From a virus, in the IMG/VR virus record IMGVR_UViG_3300023176_005537, positions 92,946 to 156,945 of that record: DNA of 64,000 nucleotides. One strand, 5' to 3'. Each line of letters starts with the position of its first letter. The stretch's first letter is position 1. The notes below the pieces were generated by a model. It did no database searches. It worked only from the letters and a program-made list of their open reading frames with translations, and had not been told where the DNA came from. The translations under genes were made by a program, and so were the position numbers. Below, one piece after another: positions 19,155 to 27,999 of this stretch.

Positions 19155-22100
19155 GTTCGCTCACATCGCAGATACCCATATCAAAAACCTTAAATATCAC
19201 TACGAGTATGATCTAGTTTTCAAGCAACTTTACAAAGAATTGAAAAAAGAAAAGCCAGATTATATCATTCATTGTGGTGATATTGCCCACACCAAGACCC
19301 AAATCTCACCAGAATTTGTTGAAATCTGCTCTGATTTCTTCAAGAACTTGGCAGAAATTGCACCAACTTATATTATCTTGGGGAACCACGACGGAAACCT
19401 ACGCAATAAAAGCCGTCAGGATGCCATTTCTCCCATTGTAGATGCCCTAGGTATAGCTAACCTCCATTTGATCAAGAACGCGGCTAAAATAAGGCTTCCA
19501 GAGCCTTTTACGCTGAATGTGTTGAGCATCTTTGACGAAGACAATTGGGATCTAACACAAGATCTCGATCGCATCAACATTGCTCTTTACCATGGAGCAG
19601 TCAAAGGGTCGAAAACCGACGTTGGGTATGTGATCGAACACGGTGATGTTGAGATCAAAGATCTTAAAAAGTTTGATTATGGTTTTTTGGGAGACATTCA
19701 CAAGACAAATCAGAAGATCGATCGCAAAGGGAAGATCAGATATGCTGGTTCGACTGTACAACAGAACTTTGGCGAGACAGATGACAAGGGTTTTTTGATT
19801 TGGGAGATTGAAGATAAGGACAAGTTTTCTGTTCGGCATATTCTTTTGGAAAACCCAAAACCTTTTGTTACAATTAAGCTAACAAAGAAAGGCAAAATTC
19901 CAAAATCCGCCAAGCCAAAGCCCGGCTCTAGGATCAGGTTGGTGTCTGAAAGCAACATCACGCTCGATGTCCTTAAAAAAGCCATTGAAGACGCTAAAAT
20001 TGACTTTAAAGCAGAGTCTGTCACTCACTTGAGCAAAGCAGAATTGGCTAAAAAGAGCGTTGAACTGAAAGACAACGAGATTGAGAACCTTCGAGATGTA
20101 GAAGTCCAGAAAAAACTGATGAAAGAGTATCTAGAAGAATTTGAAGTTGAAGATGACATTATGGACAAGATTGTAGAACTTAATGCAAAGTACAATTCAC
20201 TGGTTGAAGGTAATGATGATCAGTTTCGCAATTTAAACTGGAAAATGAAATCCATGGAGTGGGAAAACCTTTTCAACTATGGGGGTGATAACTCGCTAGA
20301 CTTTGAAAAAATGAAAGGAATCATCGGGATCTTTGGGAAAAACTACTCCGGAAAATCCAGCATTATTGACTCTTTTCTCCTAGGAGCGTTTAACACCACT
20401 TCAAAGCCGGCAAAGAAGAATATTTCCTTTATTAATCAAAACAAGGAAGATGCTAGCATCGAGCTTAAATTTGACATTGGAGGAGAAGAGTACACTATTT
20501 CCAGAAGTATTGAAAAATACGTTAAAAAACTGAAAGGAAAGACAACAGACGAAGCAAAAGTGAATGTTGATTTCTCTTATTTTGACCCTGCTGCGAAGAA
20601 AGTTGTAGAATTGAACGGAAACACAAGAGCAGAGACAGATAGAAATATTCGCAAATATATTGGTTCAATTGAAGATTTTCTGATCACATCAATGTCGGCA
20701 CAGCATGGAGCATTGCAATTTGTGAACGAAGGCTCCACCAAGCGTAAGGAAATCTTGGCAAAATTCCTAGATTTGGTGTTTTTTGAAGAAAAATTCAAAG
20801 CAGCAAAAGAAGACTCCAGAGACCTTAAAGCTCTGATCAAAAAAGAAGAAGAAAGAAACTTTAAAGACGAGATTTTTGAACAAGAAAGCGCCTTAATCTA
20901 TAATCAATTAGATTTGGATGAGAAGAAAGAATGCTGTGATCTTCTGAAAGAAGAGAAGAAAGAAATGGAAAAAGAACTTTCTCTTTTAGAGCACAAAATC
21001 AAGTCAGTTCCAGCAAAAATCATCAACGTTGAAAAGTGTAGAAAAGAGTTGAAAAACTCAAATCAAATCTTGGAAACCTTGAAGTCAAGCCAAGCTGCGT
21101 TGGAAAGCCAGAAAGAAGAGAAAAGTGCTTATTTGAATAAAATCAAAGAGTTCCTTTCTACTTTTGATCCGGAAGAATATTACCAATCTTACGAGGTCGG
21201 TAAAGAAAAAGCCAAGCAAGTTAAATTGATCTTAAATGAGGTAAAACAAGAGGAAATCAAGAAGAAGATGGAAGAGAAAAAGATCTCTCTTCTTGATCAA
21301 GTTCCTTGTGGAGATCAGTTCAAAACTTGCAAATTCATTAAAGACGCTTTTGTGGCAAAAACAACAGTTTCAGAGTTGGAATTGGCACTAAAAGGACTTC
21401 AGAAGGAAAAAGAAGAAGCACAGAACTATATTGACAGCGACGAATACAAGAAGGCAGAAGAGTATGTTCAAAACTACGAAAAATTAGTTGAGAAAAAGAA
21501 CAAAGTTAACTCTGAATTGCTTAAGTTGAAGAACAAAGTGCTTCAGGGTCAAACTAAGGTTTCATCCACTGAAAGCATTATTTCTGAATTGAAGTCCGAC
21601 ATTAAAGAATACGAAGATAACAGAGAAGCAATTGAAAACTTGGAAGCCCTAGCAAAAGAAAAAAAGCAACTTAAAAAAGACCTTAAACAAAAAGAAAACG
21701 AATATAACACCTGTGAAGCAGAATATATTCACCTTCATACTGTTAAGGGACAAATTGAGCAAAAGCTGGAAACTGTCAAAAAAGAGGCAGAAGAATATGA
21801 AGAAAATAAAAAGAAGTTCGCAGCATATCATTTGTTCATGACTTGCTATCATAACTCTGGCATCTCATATGAGATTATCAAGAAAAGGCTCCCAAAGATC
21901 AACGAAGAGGTTCAAAAGATCCTGACAGGAATTGTTGATTTCGAAGTTTTCTTTGAAACAGAAGAAAAGAAATTGAATATTCTTATTCAACACCAAGGGC
22001 ACGATCCTAGACCGCTAGAATTAGGCTCCGGAGCCGAAAAGTCCATTGCCGCCATGGCTATAAGGCTGGCTCTATTGAATGTCTCTTCTCTTCCAAAGAG

Positions 22101-22296
22101 TGATATTTTCATTCTAGACGAGCCGGGAACAGCATTGGATGAAAGCAATCTGGAAGGCTTTACCAGAATACTTCAAATGATTAAAAACTACTTTAAAACT
22201 GTTTTGATCATAAGTCATATGGATTCTCTCAAGGACATTGTTGACTCGACAATTGATATTGACAGAGTTGACGGATTTGCGAGAGTAAATCAGTAA
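19147..22296 (+). CDS. Fused SbcD-SbcC / gp47-gp46 recombination nuclease
   Basis: 1,049 residues joining two T4 genes in one chain. Residues 1-~330 are a calcineurin-like phosphoesterase: IADTH (7-11), CGDIAHT (43-49), LGNHDG (78-83). The rest is an SMC-type ATPase: Walker A in GIFGKNYSGKSS (~394-405), long coiled-coil arms with a Cys pair at 721 and 728 at the likely zinc-hook position, then a signature-type LGSGAEKS and Walker B ILDEPGTALDE (~987-1000). The T4 complex resects DNA ends for recombination-dependent replication and degrades host DNA. The hook has CGDQFKTC (C-x6-C) rather than the classic CxxC. Confidence 0.9.
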   Translation: MTKFAHIADTHIKNLKYHYEYDLVFKQLYKELKKEKPDYIIHCGDIAHTKTQISPEFVEICSDFFKNLAEIAPTYIILGNHDGNLRNKSRQDAISPIVDALGIANLHLIKNAAKIRLPEPFTLNVLSIFDEDNWDLTQDLDRINIALYHGAVKGSKTDVGYVIEHGDVEIKDLKKFDYGFLGDIHKTNQKIDRKGKIRYAGSTVQQNFGETDDKGFLIWEIEDKDKFSVRHILLENPKPFVTIKLTKKGKIPKSAKPKPGSRIRLVSESNITLDVLKKAIEDAKIDFKAESVTHLSKAELAKKSVELKDNEIENLRDVEVQKKLMKEYLEEFEVEDDIMDKIVELNAKYNSLVEGNDDQFRNLNWKMKSMEWENLFNYGGDNSLDFEKMKGIIGIFGKNYSGKSSIIDSFLLGAFNTTSKPAKKNISFINQNKEDASIELKFDIGGEEYTISRSIEKYVKKLKGKTTDEAKVNVDFSYFDPAAKKVVELNGNTRAETDRNIRKYIGSIEDFLITSMSAQHGALQFVNEGSTKRKEILAKFLDLVFFEEKFKAAKEDSRDLKALIKKEEERNFKDEIFEQESALIYNQLDLDEKKECCDLLKEEKKEMEKELSLLEHKIKSVPAKIINVEKCRKELKNSNQILETLKSSQAALESQKEEKSAYLNKIKEFLSTFDPEEYYQSYEVGKEKAKQVKLILNEVKQEEIKKKMEEKKISLLDQVPCGDQFKTCKFIKDAFVAKTTVSELELALKGLQKEKEEAQNYIDSDEYKKAEEYVQNYEKLVEKKNKVNSELLKLKNKVLQGQTKVSSTESIISELKSDIKEYEDNREAIENLEALAKEKKQLKKDLKQKENEYNTCEAEYIHLHTVKGQIEQKLETVKKEAEEYEENKKKFAAYHLFMTCYHNSGISYEIIKKRLPKINEEVQKILTGIVDFEVFFETEEKKLNILIQHQGHDPRPLELGSGAEKSIAAMAIRLALLNVSSLPKSDIFILDEPGTALDESNLEGFTRILQMIKNYFKTVLIISHMDSLKDIVDSTIDIDRVDGFARVNQ

Positions 22297-22300
22297 AAAG

Positions 22301-22331
22301 CACCTATTTATATATAAATATGTAAAAGGTG
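22301..22331 (+). promoter_or_regulatory. Late-promoter motif inside a hairpin covering a ribosome-binding site
   Basis: CTATTTATA (22304-22312) runs directly into TATAAATA (22313-22320, the T4 late consensus), making the 16-base palindrome TATTTATATATAAATA. Outside it CACCT (22301-22305) pairs with AGGTG (22327-22331), the latter being the AAGGTG ribosome-binding site of the 22339 gene. A read-through transcript could fold and hide that site; a transcript started within the element would lack the left arm. T4 uses this arrangement for some late genes such as the lysozyme gene. The function here is inferred. Confidence 0.5.
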
Positions 22332-22338
22332 TCCAATA

Positions 22339-22758
22339 ATGATCAAGATTAAGTTCCTCAAAAAACTCCCCGTTTCAGGAGGCAAATGCCCTCCTGCCAC
22401 ACAAGATCTGAAACTAAACACCAAAAATAGAAACGCTTCAATTAAGGCAGAACACATCCAATACGGCCCTTTAAACCTATCTGACGAGGCTTATTGGGAA
22501 AGAGCCGCAGAACATTGGAACACCACTCCTGCCGTGGCTAAAAAGTCCAAATGCGGCAATTGTGTTGCTTTTGATATTTCACCTAGAATGGATGATTGTA
22601 TGCCCGGCCCTGTGTCCGATAAGGATGGCCGTTTGGGTTACTGCTGGATGCACCACTTCAAATGCCACAGTGCGAGAACATGCTACACATGGGCAGCAGG
22701 TGGGCCAATCAAAGAAGACAAAGTTTCCCTTGAATGGCAAGAAAAGGGTGAAAAATAA
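22339..22758 (+). CDS. Cys-rich conserved phage protein
   Basis: 139 residues with at least six cysteines, including CGNC (about residues 75-78), a Cys in a DDCMPGP turn, YCWMHHFKC and RTCYTWAAGGP. The spacing suggests bound metal or an iron-sulphur cluster. I recognise this as a widespread small protein of marine T4-like phages (start resembling LNLKNRN, end resembling CDAWVVGGP), with no proven function known to me. It is the first gene of the accessory/lysis unit behind a putative late promoter and overlaps the next gene by one base. Confidence 0.6.
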   Translation: MIKIKFLKKLPVSGGKCPPATQDLKLNTKNRNASIKAEHIQYGPLNLSDEAYWERAAEHWNTTPAVAKKSKCGNCVAFDISPRMDDCMPGPVSDKDGRLGYCWMHHFKCHSARTCYTWAAGGPIKEDKVSLEWQEKGEK

Positions 22759-24029
22759 TGCCCTATAAGATCAGGAAAACAAAGTGCAAAAAATCAGATG
22801 GTTCTTCCGGAACTCACGTTGTTTATAAAAAAAGCGGTAAGCGTGTCGGATGCACAGATGAGCCAGAAGATTACAAAAAAGCTCTTTATGCAGCAGAAGT
22901 TAATGAAGTTTTGATCTTGGAAGATACGCTGTATAAAAACGTAGAAGATGACGTGTTTCTACACTTTACCTTGCGAGATAGAGCTTATAAGATCAGAGAA
23001 ATGGGAGAATTACTTCGACAGCCCGAAGGTATAGAGAAGTTTGGAACAGATACAATTGACGCAGTTTCTTTGATTTGGGGAGATTTTGTCCCCAAAGTGC
23101 AGACCAATCACCTAGGCGGCGAAGACATTGTAGCAATCATTTTCAAGACTGATGTGCCTCCAAAATATGGCTATGTTGAAGAGGTGAAATGGGACGTTGA
23201 AAGACTTCCTATTTACGATGTTAGGATTGTGCCTTTCGAAGAAGCAGTTCAAATGTTGAGAAATGCGCCTGAATATGTCGATGAAATGGATTATGTTCTT
23301 TACAAGGAAAATAAACAAATGAATATTGAAGACCTAAGTGCGATCATTCGAGAGGAAGTTAAGCTTGCACTGGAAGAAGCCAAAAAGAAGAAAAAGAAGA
23401 AGAAAAAATCTAAAAAGAAGAAGGGCAAAGACGATCGCTGCACTCGTATTGCAAAAAGAAAGTATGATGTGTGGCCGTCAGCCTACGCTAGCGGCGCAGT
23501 TGTTCAGTGCCGCAGAGGAAAGATTTGGAAAGGTCTAACAGAAGAGAAGGAAATCACCCCAGAAGACAAAGAGACAATTTCTGATATTGTAGCCAAATTG
23601 AGAGCAGCATCGGAGTCTCACGCTCAAATGGCAAAAGATTTGGAAGATGGTGCAGCAAAGCTTGAAAAAGGTTCAGAAGCCCATTCTAGCCAAGCAGACA
23701 AATTAGAAAAGATGATCCAAGAAAGAAAAAAGAAGAAAAAGAAGTCTAAAAAAAAAGTAAAAACTGACTTCTCCAAAGAAAAGGACAAAGGCCTTCACGG
23801 TTGGTTTGAAAGGCAAGGTGGTAAAGGAAAAAGTAAAGGCTGGGTTGATTGTAATACTTGCCGAACAGACAAGAAAACAGGAAAGAAAACTTGTAAATCT
23901 TGTGGTCGTCAAAAAGGCGAGAAAAGAGCAAAATACCCCTCTTGCCGTCCAACCCCTGCTGCTTGTGGGACTGCTGGCAAAGGAAAGTCTTGGGGTAAAA
24001 AGTCTGCTAAAAAAGGAAAAAAGAAATGA
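22758..24029 (+). CDS. Lys-rich multi-module protein (WPSAYASGAVV and DUF5872-like modules)
   Basis: 423 residues. Modules in order: a basic N-terminus; an acidic alpha/beta domain (~45-185); a tag-like IIREEVKLALEEA helix starting at M188; a poly-lysine run; a KYDVWPSAYASGAVVQCR module (~237-254); an acidic helix; a second poly-lysine run; and a basic Cys-rich tail (~335-423) with GLHGWF, GKSKGWVDCNTCR, CKSCGRQKGEK and YPSCRPTPAAC. The tail matches what I remember as DUF5872, found in phages and giant viruses. Strong basicity suggests DNA association in the virion (inference). The poly-A-rich tracts are genuine coding, since the frame continues into conserved motifs. Confidence 0.6.
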   Translation: MPYKIRKTKCKKSDGSSGTHVVYKKSGKRVGCTDEPEDYKKALYAAEVNEVLILEDTLYKNVEDDVFLHFTLRDRAYKIREMGELLRQPEGIEKFGTDTIDAVSLIWGDFVPKVQTNHLGGEDIVAIIFKTDVPPKYGYVEEVKWDVERLPIYDVRIVPFEEAVQMLRNAPEYVDEMDYVLYKENKQMNIEDLSAIIREEVKLALEEAKKKKKKKKKSKKKKGKDDRCTRIAKRKYDVWPSAYASGAVVQCRRGKIWKGLTEEKEITPEDKETISDIVAKLRAASESHAQMAKDLEDGAAKLEKGSEAHSSQADKLEKMIQERKKKKKKSKKKVKTDFSKEKDKGLHGWFERQGGKGKSKGWVDCNTCRTDKKTGKKTCKSCGRQKGEKRAKYPSCRPTPAACGTAGKGKSWGKKSAKKGKKK

Positions 24030-24871
24030 AAATAAAGATTTTGAAAGAGATGAAAGGGTGCGGTGGTGTTTATGAAAGATGCCCACATTCCGGGTGCTCC
24101 CATTGCAGGAGTGAACACGGTCGAGATTTTGATAAGCACGATCACGAAGGTTCAATGGCAAGAACCAATCTTTGGAAAACCAAAAAGTATTGTGAAAAGT
24201 TATTAGATATGCTTAATGACAAAGATGATCTTCCAGAGTGGGTTGACGCAAAGATCACAAAAGCAACAGACTATCTTTCCTCTGTTAAAAGATATATGGC
24301 TGGTGAGATTGCCAGAGATCAGGGAATGCTTGAAGAAAGGCTTTCCGAAGGAATGAAATATCATATGGATAACAATATTACGATTGATAAAAATATTTAT
24401 CGCATCCACTCTGACAACTTCTTTTCTCTTTTCAAAGAAGCAAGAAATCTTTGGAAAAGAGGTTTGGTTAATTTAACAGAAGCTGAAAGATATTACATCT
24501 CTGAAACTGAAATTGGAGAGTTTGGCATCTTTGAGGGCAAAAGAGTTCCATTGGACTTTCCAATGGTTGAGGAGTCTCTTTTGGAAGCAAAGTATAAAGG
24601 AAAGGATGTTAAACTTAACAAGCCACAAAGAGGTGGTTCCAAGAAGTTTTATGTTTACGTTAGAGATCCAAAAACTAAAAACATTCGCAAAGTTTCTTTT
24701 GGAGACAAAGGAATGTCTGTAAAGGTGGCAGATCCAGAGAGAAGAAAGTCTTTTGCAGCACGACATAAATGCAAGGAAAAAAAAGACAAAACAAAAGCAG
24801 GATACTGGGCTTGTCGTATTGGGCGCTACCCTCATCTAACTGGTTCAAAGAAAAGGTTTACTTGGTGGTAA
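24026..24871 (+). CDS. Modular accessory protein with Cys-rich N-terminus and basic C-terminal module
   Basis: 281 residues, ATGA overlap with the previous gene. The N-terminus carries CPHSGCSHCRSEHG, a possible zinc site. A helical module follows (LPEWVDAKITKATDYLSSV, ~70-95), then after an acidic middle a basic C-terminal module (~195-281) with GKDVKLNKPQRGGSKKF, a VYVRDP strand, RRKSFAARHKC, and AGYWACRIGRYP. I know both modules as recurrent blocks in marine T4-like phages (the last possibly DUF6321), joined in different combinations; their function is unknown to me. Virion or genome association is a guess from charge and location. Confidence 0.55.
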   Translation: MKIKILKEMKGCGGVYERCPHSGCSHCRSEHGRDFDKHDHEGSMARTNLWKTKKYCEKLLDMLNDKDDLPEWVDAKITKATDYLSSVKRYMAGEIARDQGMLEERLSEGMKYHMDNNITIDKNIYRIHSDNFFSLFKEARNLWKRGLVNLTEAERYYISETEIGEFGIFEGKRVPLDFPMVEESLLEAKYKGKDVKLNKPQRGGSKKFYVYVRDPKTKNIRKVSFGDKGMSVKVADPERRKSFAARHKCKEKKDKTKAGYWACRIGRYPHLTGSKKRFTWW

Positions 24872-24872
24872 T

Positions 24873-25151
24873 ATGGAATTTCCTTTCAAAGAAAAGAAGT
24901 TAGAAAACAATATCGTGATCAGAGAGTTCAAAGAAAATGTTGATTCCGAAGAGCTTATCTGGCATAGAGATAGAGAAAACAGAGAAGTTACAATCTTGCA
25001 ATCTTCTGGATGGCAACTTCAAATGGACAATGAAATTCCAAAAACCCTTGAAGAGGGAAAAACTTATTATATTCCTGCTTTTGTTTACCACAGAGTGATC
25101 AAAGGCAGCGGCAATCTTATTGTTAAAATAAAAAAGGAAGAGATTAAATGA
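24873..25151 (+). CDS. Small cupin-like protein
   Basis: 92 residues. The order LIWHRDRENREVTILQSSGW, LQMDNEIPKTLEEGKTYYIP, then VYHRVIKGSGNLIVKIKK resembles a minimal cupin beta-barrel, with the His of WHRD and the His of VYHRV as possible metal ligands. Similar short proteins are common in T4-like marine phages. No substrate can be inferred. It starts right after the previous stop and overlaps the next gene by 4 nt. Confidence 0.5.
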   Translation: MEFPFKEKKLENNIVIREFKENVDSEELIWHRDRENREVTILQSSGWQLQMDNEIPKTLEEGKTYYIPAFVYHRVIKGSGNLIVKIKKEEIK

Positions 25152-26965
25152 AGATGAAATTAATCATGGAAAGTTTTCGAAAAACAATGAAAGAATTCAA
25201 AGAGAGAGAAGGCAAAACAATGTCTTATGATTCTTCTTTGGGTGGCTTTGTTGTTTCAAAAGAAGACTTGTCAAAAATCAACCAAGCAATCGAAAAGATC
25301 TACAAAGCATTTGAAGAAAGAACCGGAGGAACTGCTGAAAATATCCCTAGGATTGAAGCAGAAGATCTAGAGCCTGTTGCGGGAGCTTTGAACGAATCGG
25401 CGGAACAAGGTGGGGAGCCCACCGAAGAGGAAAAGGATTATATTGCTCTACGACATTTTGGATACGATTCATGGAACGAATTGCCCGAAGAAGACAAAGA
25501 TCTTGTGATGAGAAGGTTGGAGCTTTTCACTTCGGGCGGCGAAATGAAGCAAACCATTGGAGCCGTTAGTGGCTTGAAAAAAGGTCTGGGACGTATGAGC
25601 CCAGAGGACTTTGAAAAAGGGGGATACGTCCTTCCCGTTTCCGCAGAAGTTCTGGAAGATTTTCAGGCTATGGTCAATGAATTGAAAGAAGGTGGTGAAG
25701 TCGATAGCCTTTTTGAAAAAGCTAGGGACTGGTATCATAAAATTAGAGATCTCCTCGATGAAGAAACTGGAAATGATCAAGACGCTACTTTGCTAGGTCT
25801 TCTTATTGCAACGTACAGCCCCAGAGCAAAGTTTGCTCTGAACTTGGCTGAAGCTGCTTTTATGTTCAAAGCAGTTGAAATGGATGCAAAGGACAACAAA
25901 GAGCTTTTGAGAGAATATATTAATATCTTTCCCGGTGGTAAAAAGAAAAAGCAGGGAGAATTTCGAGGGTTTACAAAGGCGCACAAAGTTCCAAACTTCA
26001 CCCTGAACCTGATCGCCCCAGATTTGTCTGGTGGGCGAGATAAAGAAGGGAAAATTAGCTATGATGAGCTTTATATGTGGAACTCCACAATTGACACTTG
26101 GATGATTGACGCTTTTTATCCAAATGTCAGAGGTGTTACAACGGCAAAAGAATGGGAAAAGATCAAAGGCAAGATGATGGGTAACGTTGTTACTTATCGG
26201 TATATGGCAGGGTTGGTCGCACAGGAAGCGAAAAAACTAGGCCTCTTACCTCATGAGCTTCAAGCTATTGTGTGGGTTGCTTCTCAAATCAGAAAGACTG
26301 GAGAGAAAGGTCTTGGTGTCACTACTGAGTTTGCAATCAATCAAATTAAACAATCCATTGTCAACCTAGAAAAGATTAAAGAACAATTCAACGAAGAGGA
26401 AAGGATTAATAAGAAGTTGGTCGGACCATACCTTAAAGAGTTGGATATGGACAAAGAATATACAGAACAGTTTGGAGATCAAAGCTGGCTTAAAGTTATT
26501 TTGGATAAGATTGAAACAGATGGTTTTGATGAGGCTGCTGATTATATCTTAGGAATTAAAAAAGGAGACAAAACGGTTGTTCCCGGTGTGCGCTCTATCA
26601 CAGCCTCTGGTAAGAAAGGGAAAGAACCAGATCGCTTTAATCCTGTTCGCCCAGAGTTTAAACCAAAGAAAGAGAAGAAAGAAAAGGAAGAAAAGAAGAA
26701 GAAGCCAAAGGACACAAGATATCAAGACGCAGAAAAATATGGAGAACTTAAAACATTTTATGTTATGAATGAAGTCATTCAGATGCGAACCGGAAAGTTC
26801 AATAACCTTCACGACTCAATTCTTTTGTATTTGAGTGATGATTTCTCTAAAGAAAAGGCTGTTGATTATATTCTAGGCAGGTTCGACTCCGAAGCAAAAG
26901 CCTCCAAAGATTATTTCATCAAAGAAAGCAAAAGAAGATTTGTTGTAAGGATTTTGAAATCATGA
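25148..26965 (+). CDS. Large accessory protein with MKLIMESF-type N-terminal tag
   Basis: 605 residues. The start MKMKLIMESFRKTMKEF resembles N-terminal tags of the MKLIMENWRxFLxE type on marine phage proteins and, more distantly, the T4 internal-protein leader MKTYQEFIAE. A helical central domain (~190-400) includes LIATYSPRAKFALNLAEAA, GFTKAHKVPNF and WNSTIDTWMIDAF, resembling phage helical domains of the DUF7178 type with an SP...N...DTWM pattern (family from memory, uncertain). A Lys/Glu-rich linker (~500-525) precedes a C-terminal domain. A virion-internal cargo protein is a reasonable hypothesis. Confidence 0.45.
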   Translation: MKMKLIMESFRKTMKEFKEREGKTMSYDSSLGGFVVSKEDLSKINQAIEKIYKAFEERTGGTAENIPRIEAEDLEPVAGALNESAEQGGEPTEEEKDYIALRHFGYDSWNELPEEDKDLVMRRLELFTSGGEMKQTIGAVSGLKKGLGRMSPEDFEKGGYVLPVSAEVLEDFQAMVNELKEGGEVDSLFEKARDWYHKIRDLLDEETGNDQDATLLGLLIATYSPRAKFALNLAEAAFMFKAVEMDAKDNKELLREYINIFPGGKKKKQGEFRGFTKAHKVPNFTLNLIAPDLSGGRDKEGKISYDELYMWNSTIDTWMIDAFYPNVRGVTTAKEWEKIKGKMMGNVVTYRYMAGLVAQEAKKLGLLPHELQAIVWVASQIRKTGEKGLGVTTEFAINQIKQSIVNLEKIKEQFNEEERINKKLVGPYLKELDMDKEYTEQFGDQSWLKVILDKIETDGFDEAADYILGIKKGDKTVVPGVRSITASGKKGKEPDRFNPVRPEFKPKKEKKEKEEKKKKPKDTRYQDAEKYGELKTFYVMNEVIQMRTGKFNNLHDSILLYLSDDFSKEKAVDYILGRFDSEAKASKDYFIKESKRRFVVRILKS

Positions 26966-27678
26966 AGATGGACGAAAAATATCCTCTCCTTCCACACGAC
27001 GAAGAGATTTCAGATTGGCAATGGTGTATCAAAAAAGCAATCATTGATATTCACGCCAAAGCAATGCCTTATAAAAGAGGCACTTGGGGTGGTTCAACCG
27101 AAGACATTTATTATGACAAAAGAAGGATCTTGAGAAAAGGCGAAGGAACCTACTGTGTTGGATGCACTTCTGAAATCTTCTTCCGCGCTTGGAAAGAATT
27201 CACAGGGGATTACCTTGAAACACCAGAAGGCAACTTTACAGGCAAAGAAGCTTGGGAAGTTGCAAGAGCCTTTTTCTTTGCTTACAAAGACGAAGAGATT
27301 GACGGAATGCGAACAGACGAATTTGGAGCAATGGGTTGGTTTAAATGGTTAGCAAACAGACCAGAACGCTTTGATTGGATTGAAACCTTCACAACACACA
27401 ATCCTTATGAGATCCAATTTGGAGATTGGGTTTCAATGCAGTTTGCAGAAGATTATTCATCCGGCCACGCTACAGTGGGGTTGGGATTGGACAAGTACAA
27501 AGGCAATGATGTTGTCAACGTTTATTCTTCAACTACTTATTATGATAAAACTTGGATGAAAGAAAAGGGCGTTGAAAATCCCTACTCAACAGGGAACGGC
27601 TTTGATTATTACCGTTTAAACGTAACAAAGAGTGGATTTAAAAGAAAGTTCTTTGTTTCAAGATTAGTTCAAAAATAG
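26962..27678 (+). CDS. Probable endolysin, papain-fold (NlpC/P60- or CHAP-like)
   Basis: 238 residues. A candidate catalytic Cys lies in GTYCVGCTSEIFF (C65 or C68) and a candidate His in SGHATVGLG (H169), preceded by a FGDWVSMQF strand. This Cys, then GDxV, then H order fits NlpC/P60 and CHAP peptidoglycan hydrolases. There is no signal peptide, so it would need a holin. Holin-like and spanin-like genes follow immediately (27688, 27996, 28949), which supports a lysis role. I cannot distinguish amidase from endopeptidase. Overlap with the previous gene is 4 nt. Confidence 0.5.
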   Translation: MKMDEKYPLLPHDEEISDWQWCIKKAIIDIHAKAMPYKRGTWGGSTEDIYYDKRRILRKGEGTYCVGCTSEIFFRAWKEFTGDYLETPEGNFTGKEAWEVARAFFFAYKDEEIDGMRTDEFGAMGWFKWLANRPERFDWIETFTTHNPYEIQFGDWVSMQFAEDYSSGHATVGLGLDKYKGNDVVNVYSSTTYYDKTWMKEKGVENPYSTGNGFDYYRLNVTKSGFKRKFFVSRLVQK

Positions 27679-27687
27679 GAGTTTAAA

Positions 27688-27999
27688 ATGGCTAGAAGAA
27701 CAGCTTTTGTTGATAAATATTTATCATCGTTTATTTCAAAAAAGTTATTGGTTTGGATTGTCGCAACAGTCGTGTTTTTGACAACTGGCAATCTTAAATC
27801 AGGAGATTGGCTTGTGATCTCTGCTATTTACATTGGTGGGCAATCTGTTATTGACGCAGTGAAAGCAATGAAAGGCTCGACCAATGTTACAACGAAAGTT
27901 GAAACAGCAGTGAAGACAATCTTGTCCGACAAAGACAAGAAAGATGAGAAAGGGAAAGTTCCCCTTTCTGATACAACAGGCGATACGGTGACAAAATGA
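27688..27999 (+). CDS. Holin-like small membrane protein
   Basis: 103 residues with an AGGAG site upstream. Two hydrophobic segments (about residues 18-34, KKLLVWIVATVVFLTTG, and 39-55, DWLVISAIYIGGQSVID) are separated by a short turn, then a charged Lys/Asp/Thr-rich tail. Size, topology and position between a putative endolysin and a spanin-like gene fit a holin that permits endolysin export. The alternative is a structural membrane protein of unknown role. Confidence 0.5.
   Translation: MARRTAFVDKYLSSFISKKLLVWIVATVVFLTTGNLKSGDWLVISAIYIGGQSVIDAVKAMKGSTNVTTKVETAVKTILSDKDKKDEKGKVPLSDTTGDTVTK

Noticed and set aside
23383-23430. A-rich tract in the 22758 gene as a sequencing frameshift joining two genes
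   Set aside because: The frame continues on both sides into recognisable modules in the same order as in other phage proteins, and a second poly-Lys tract occurs downstream.
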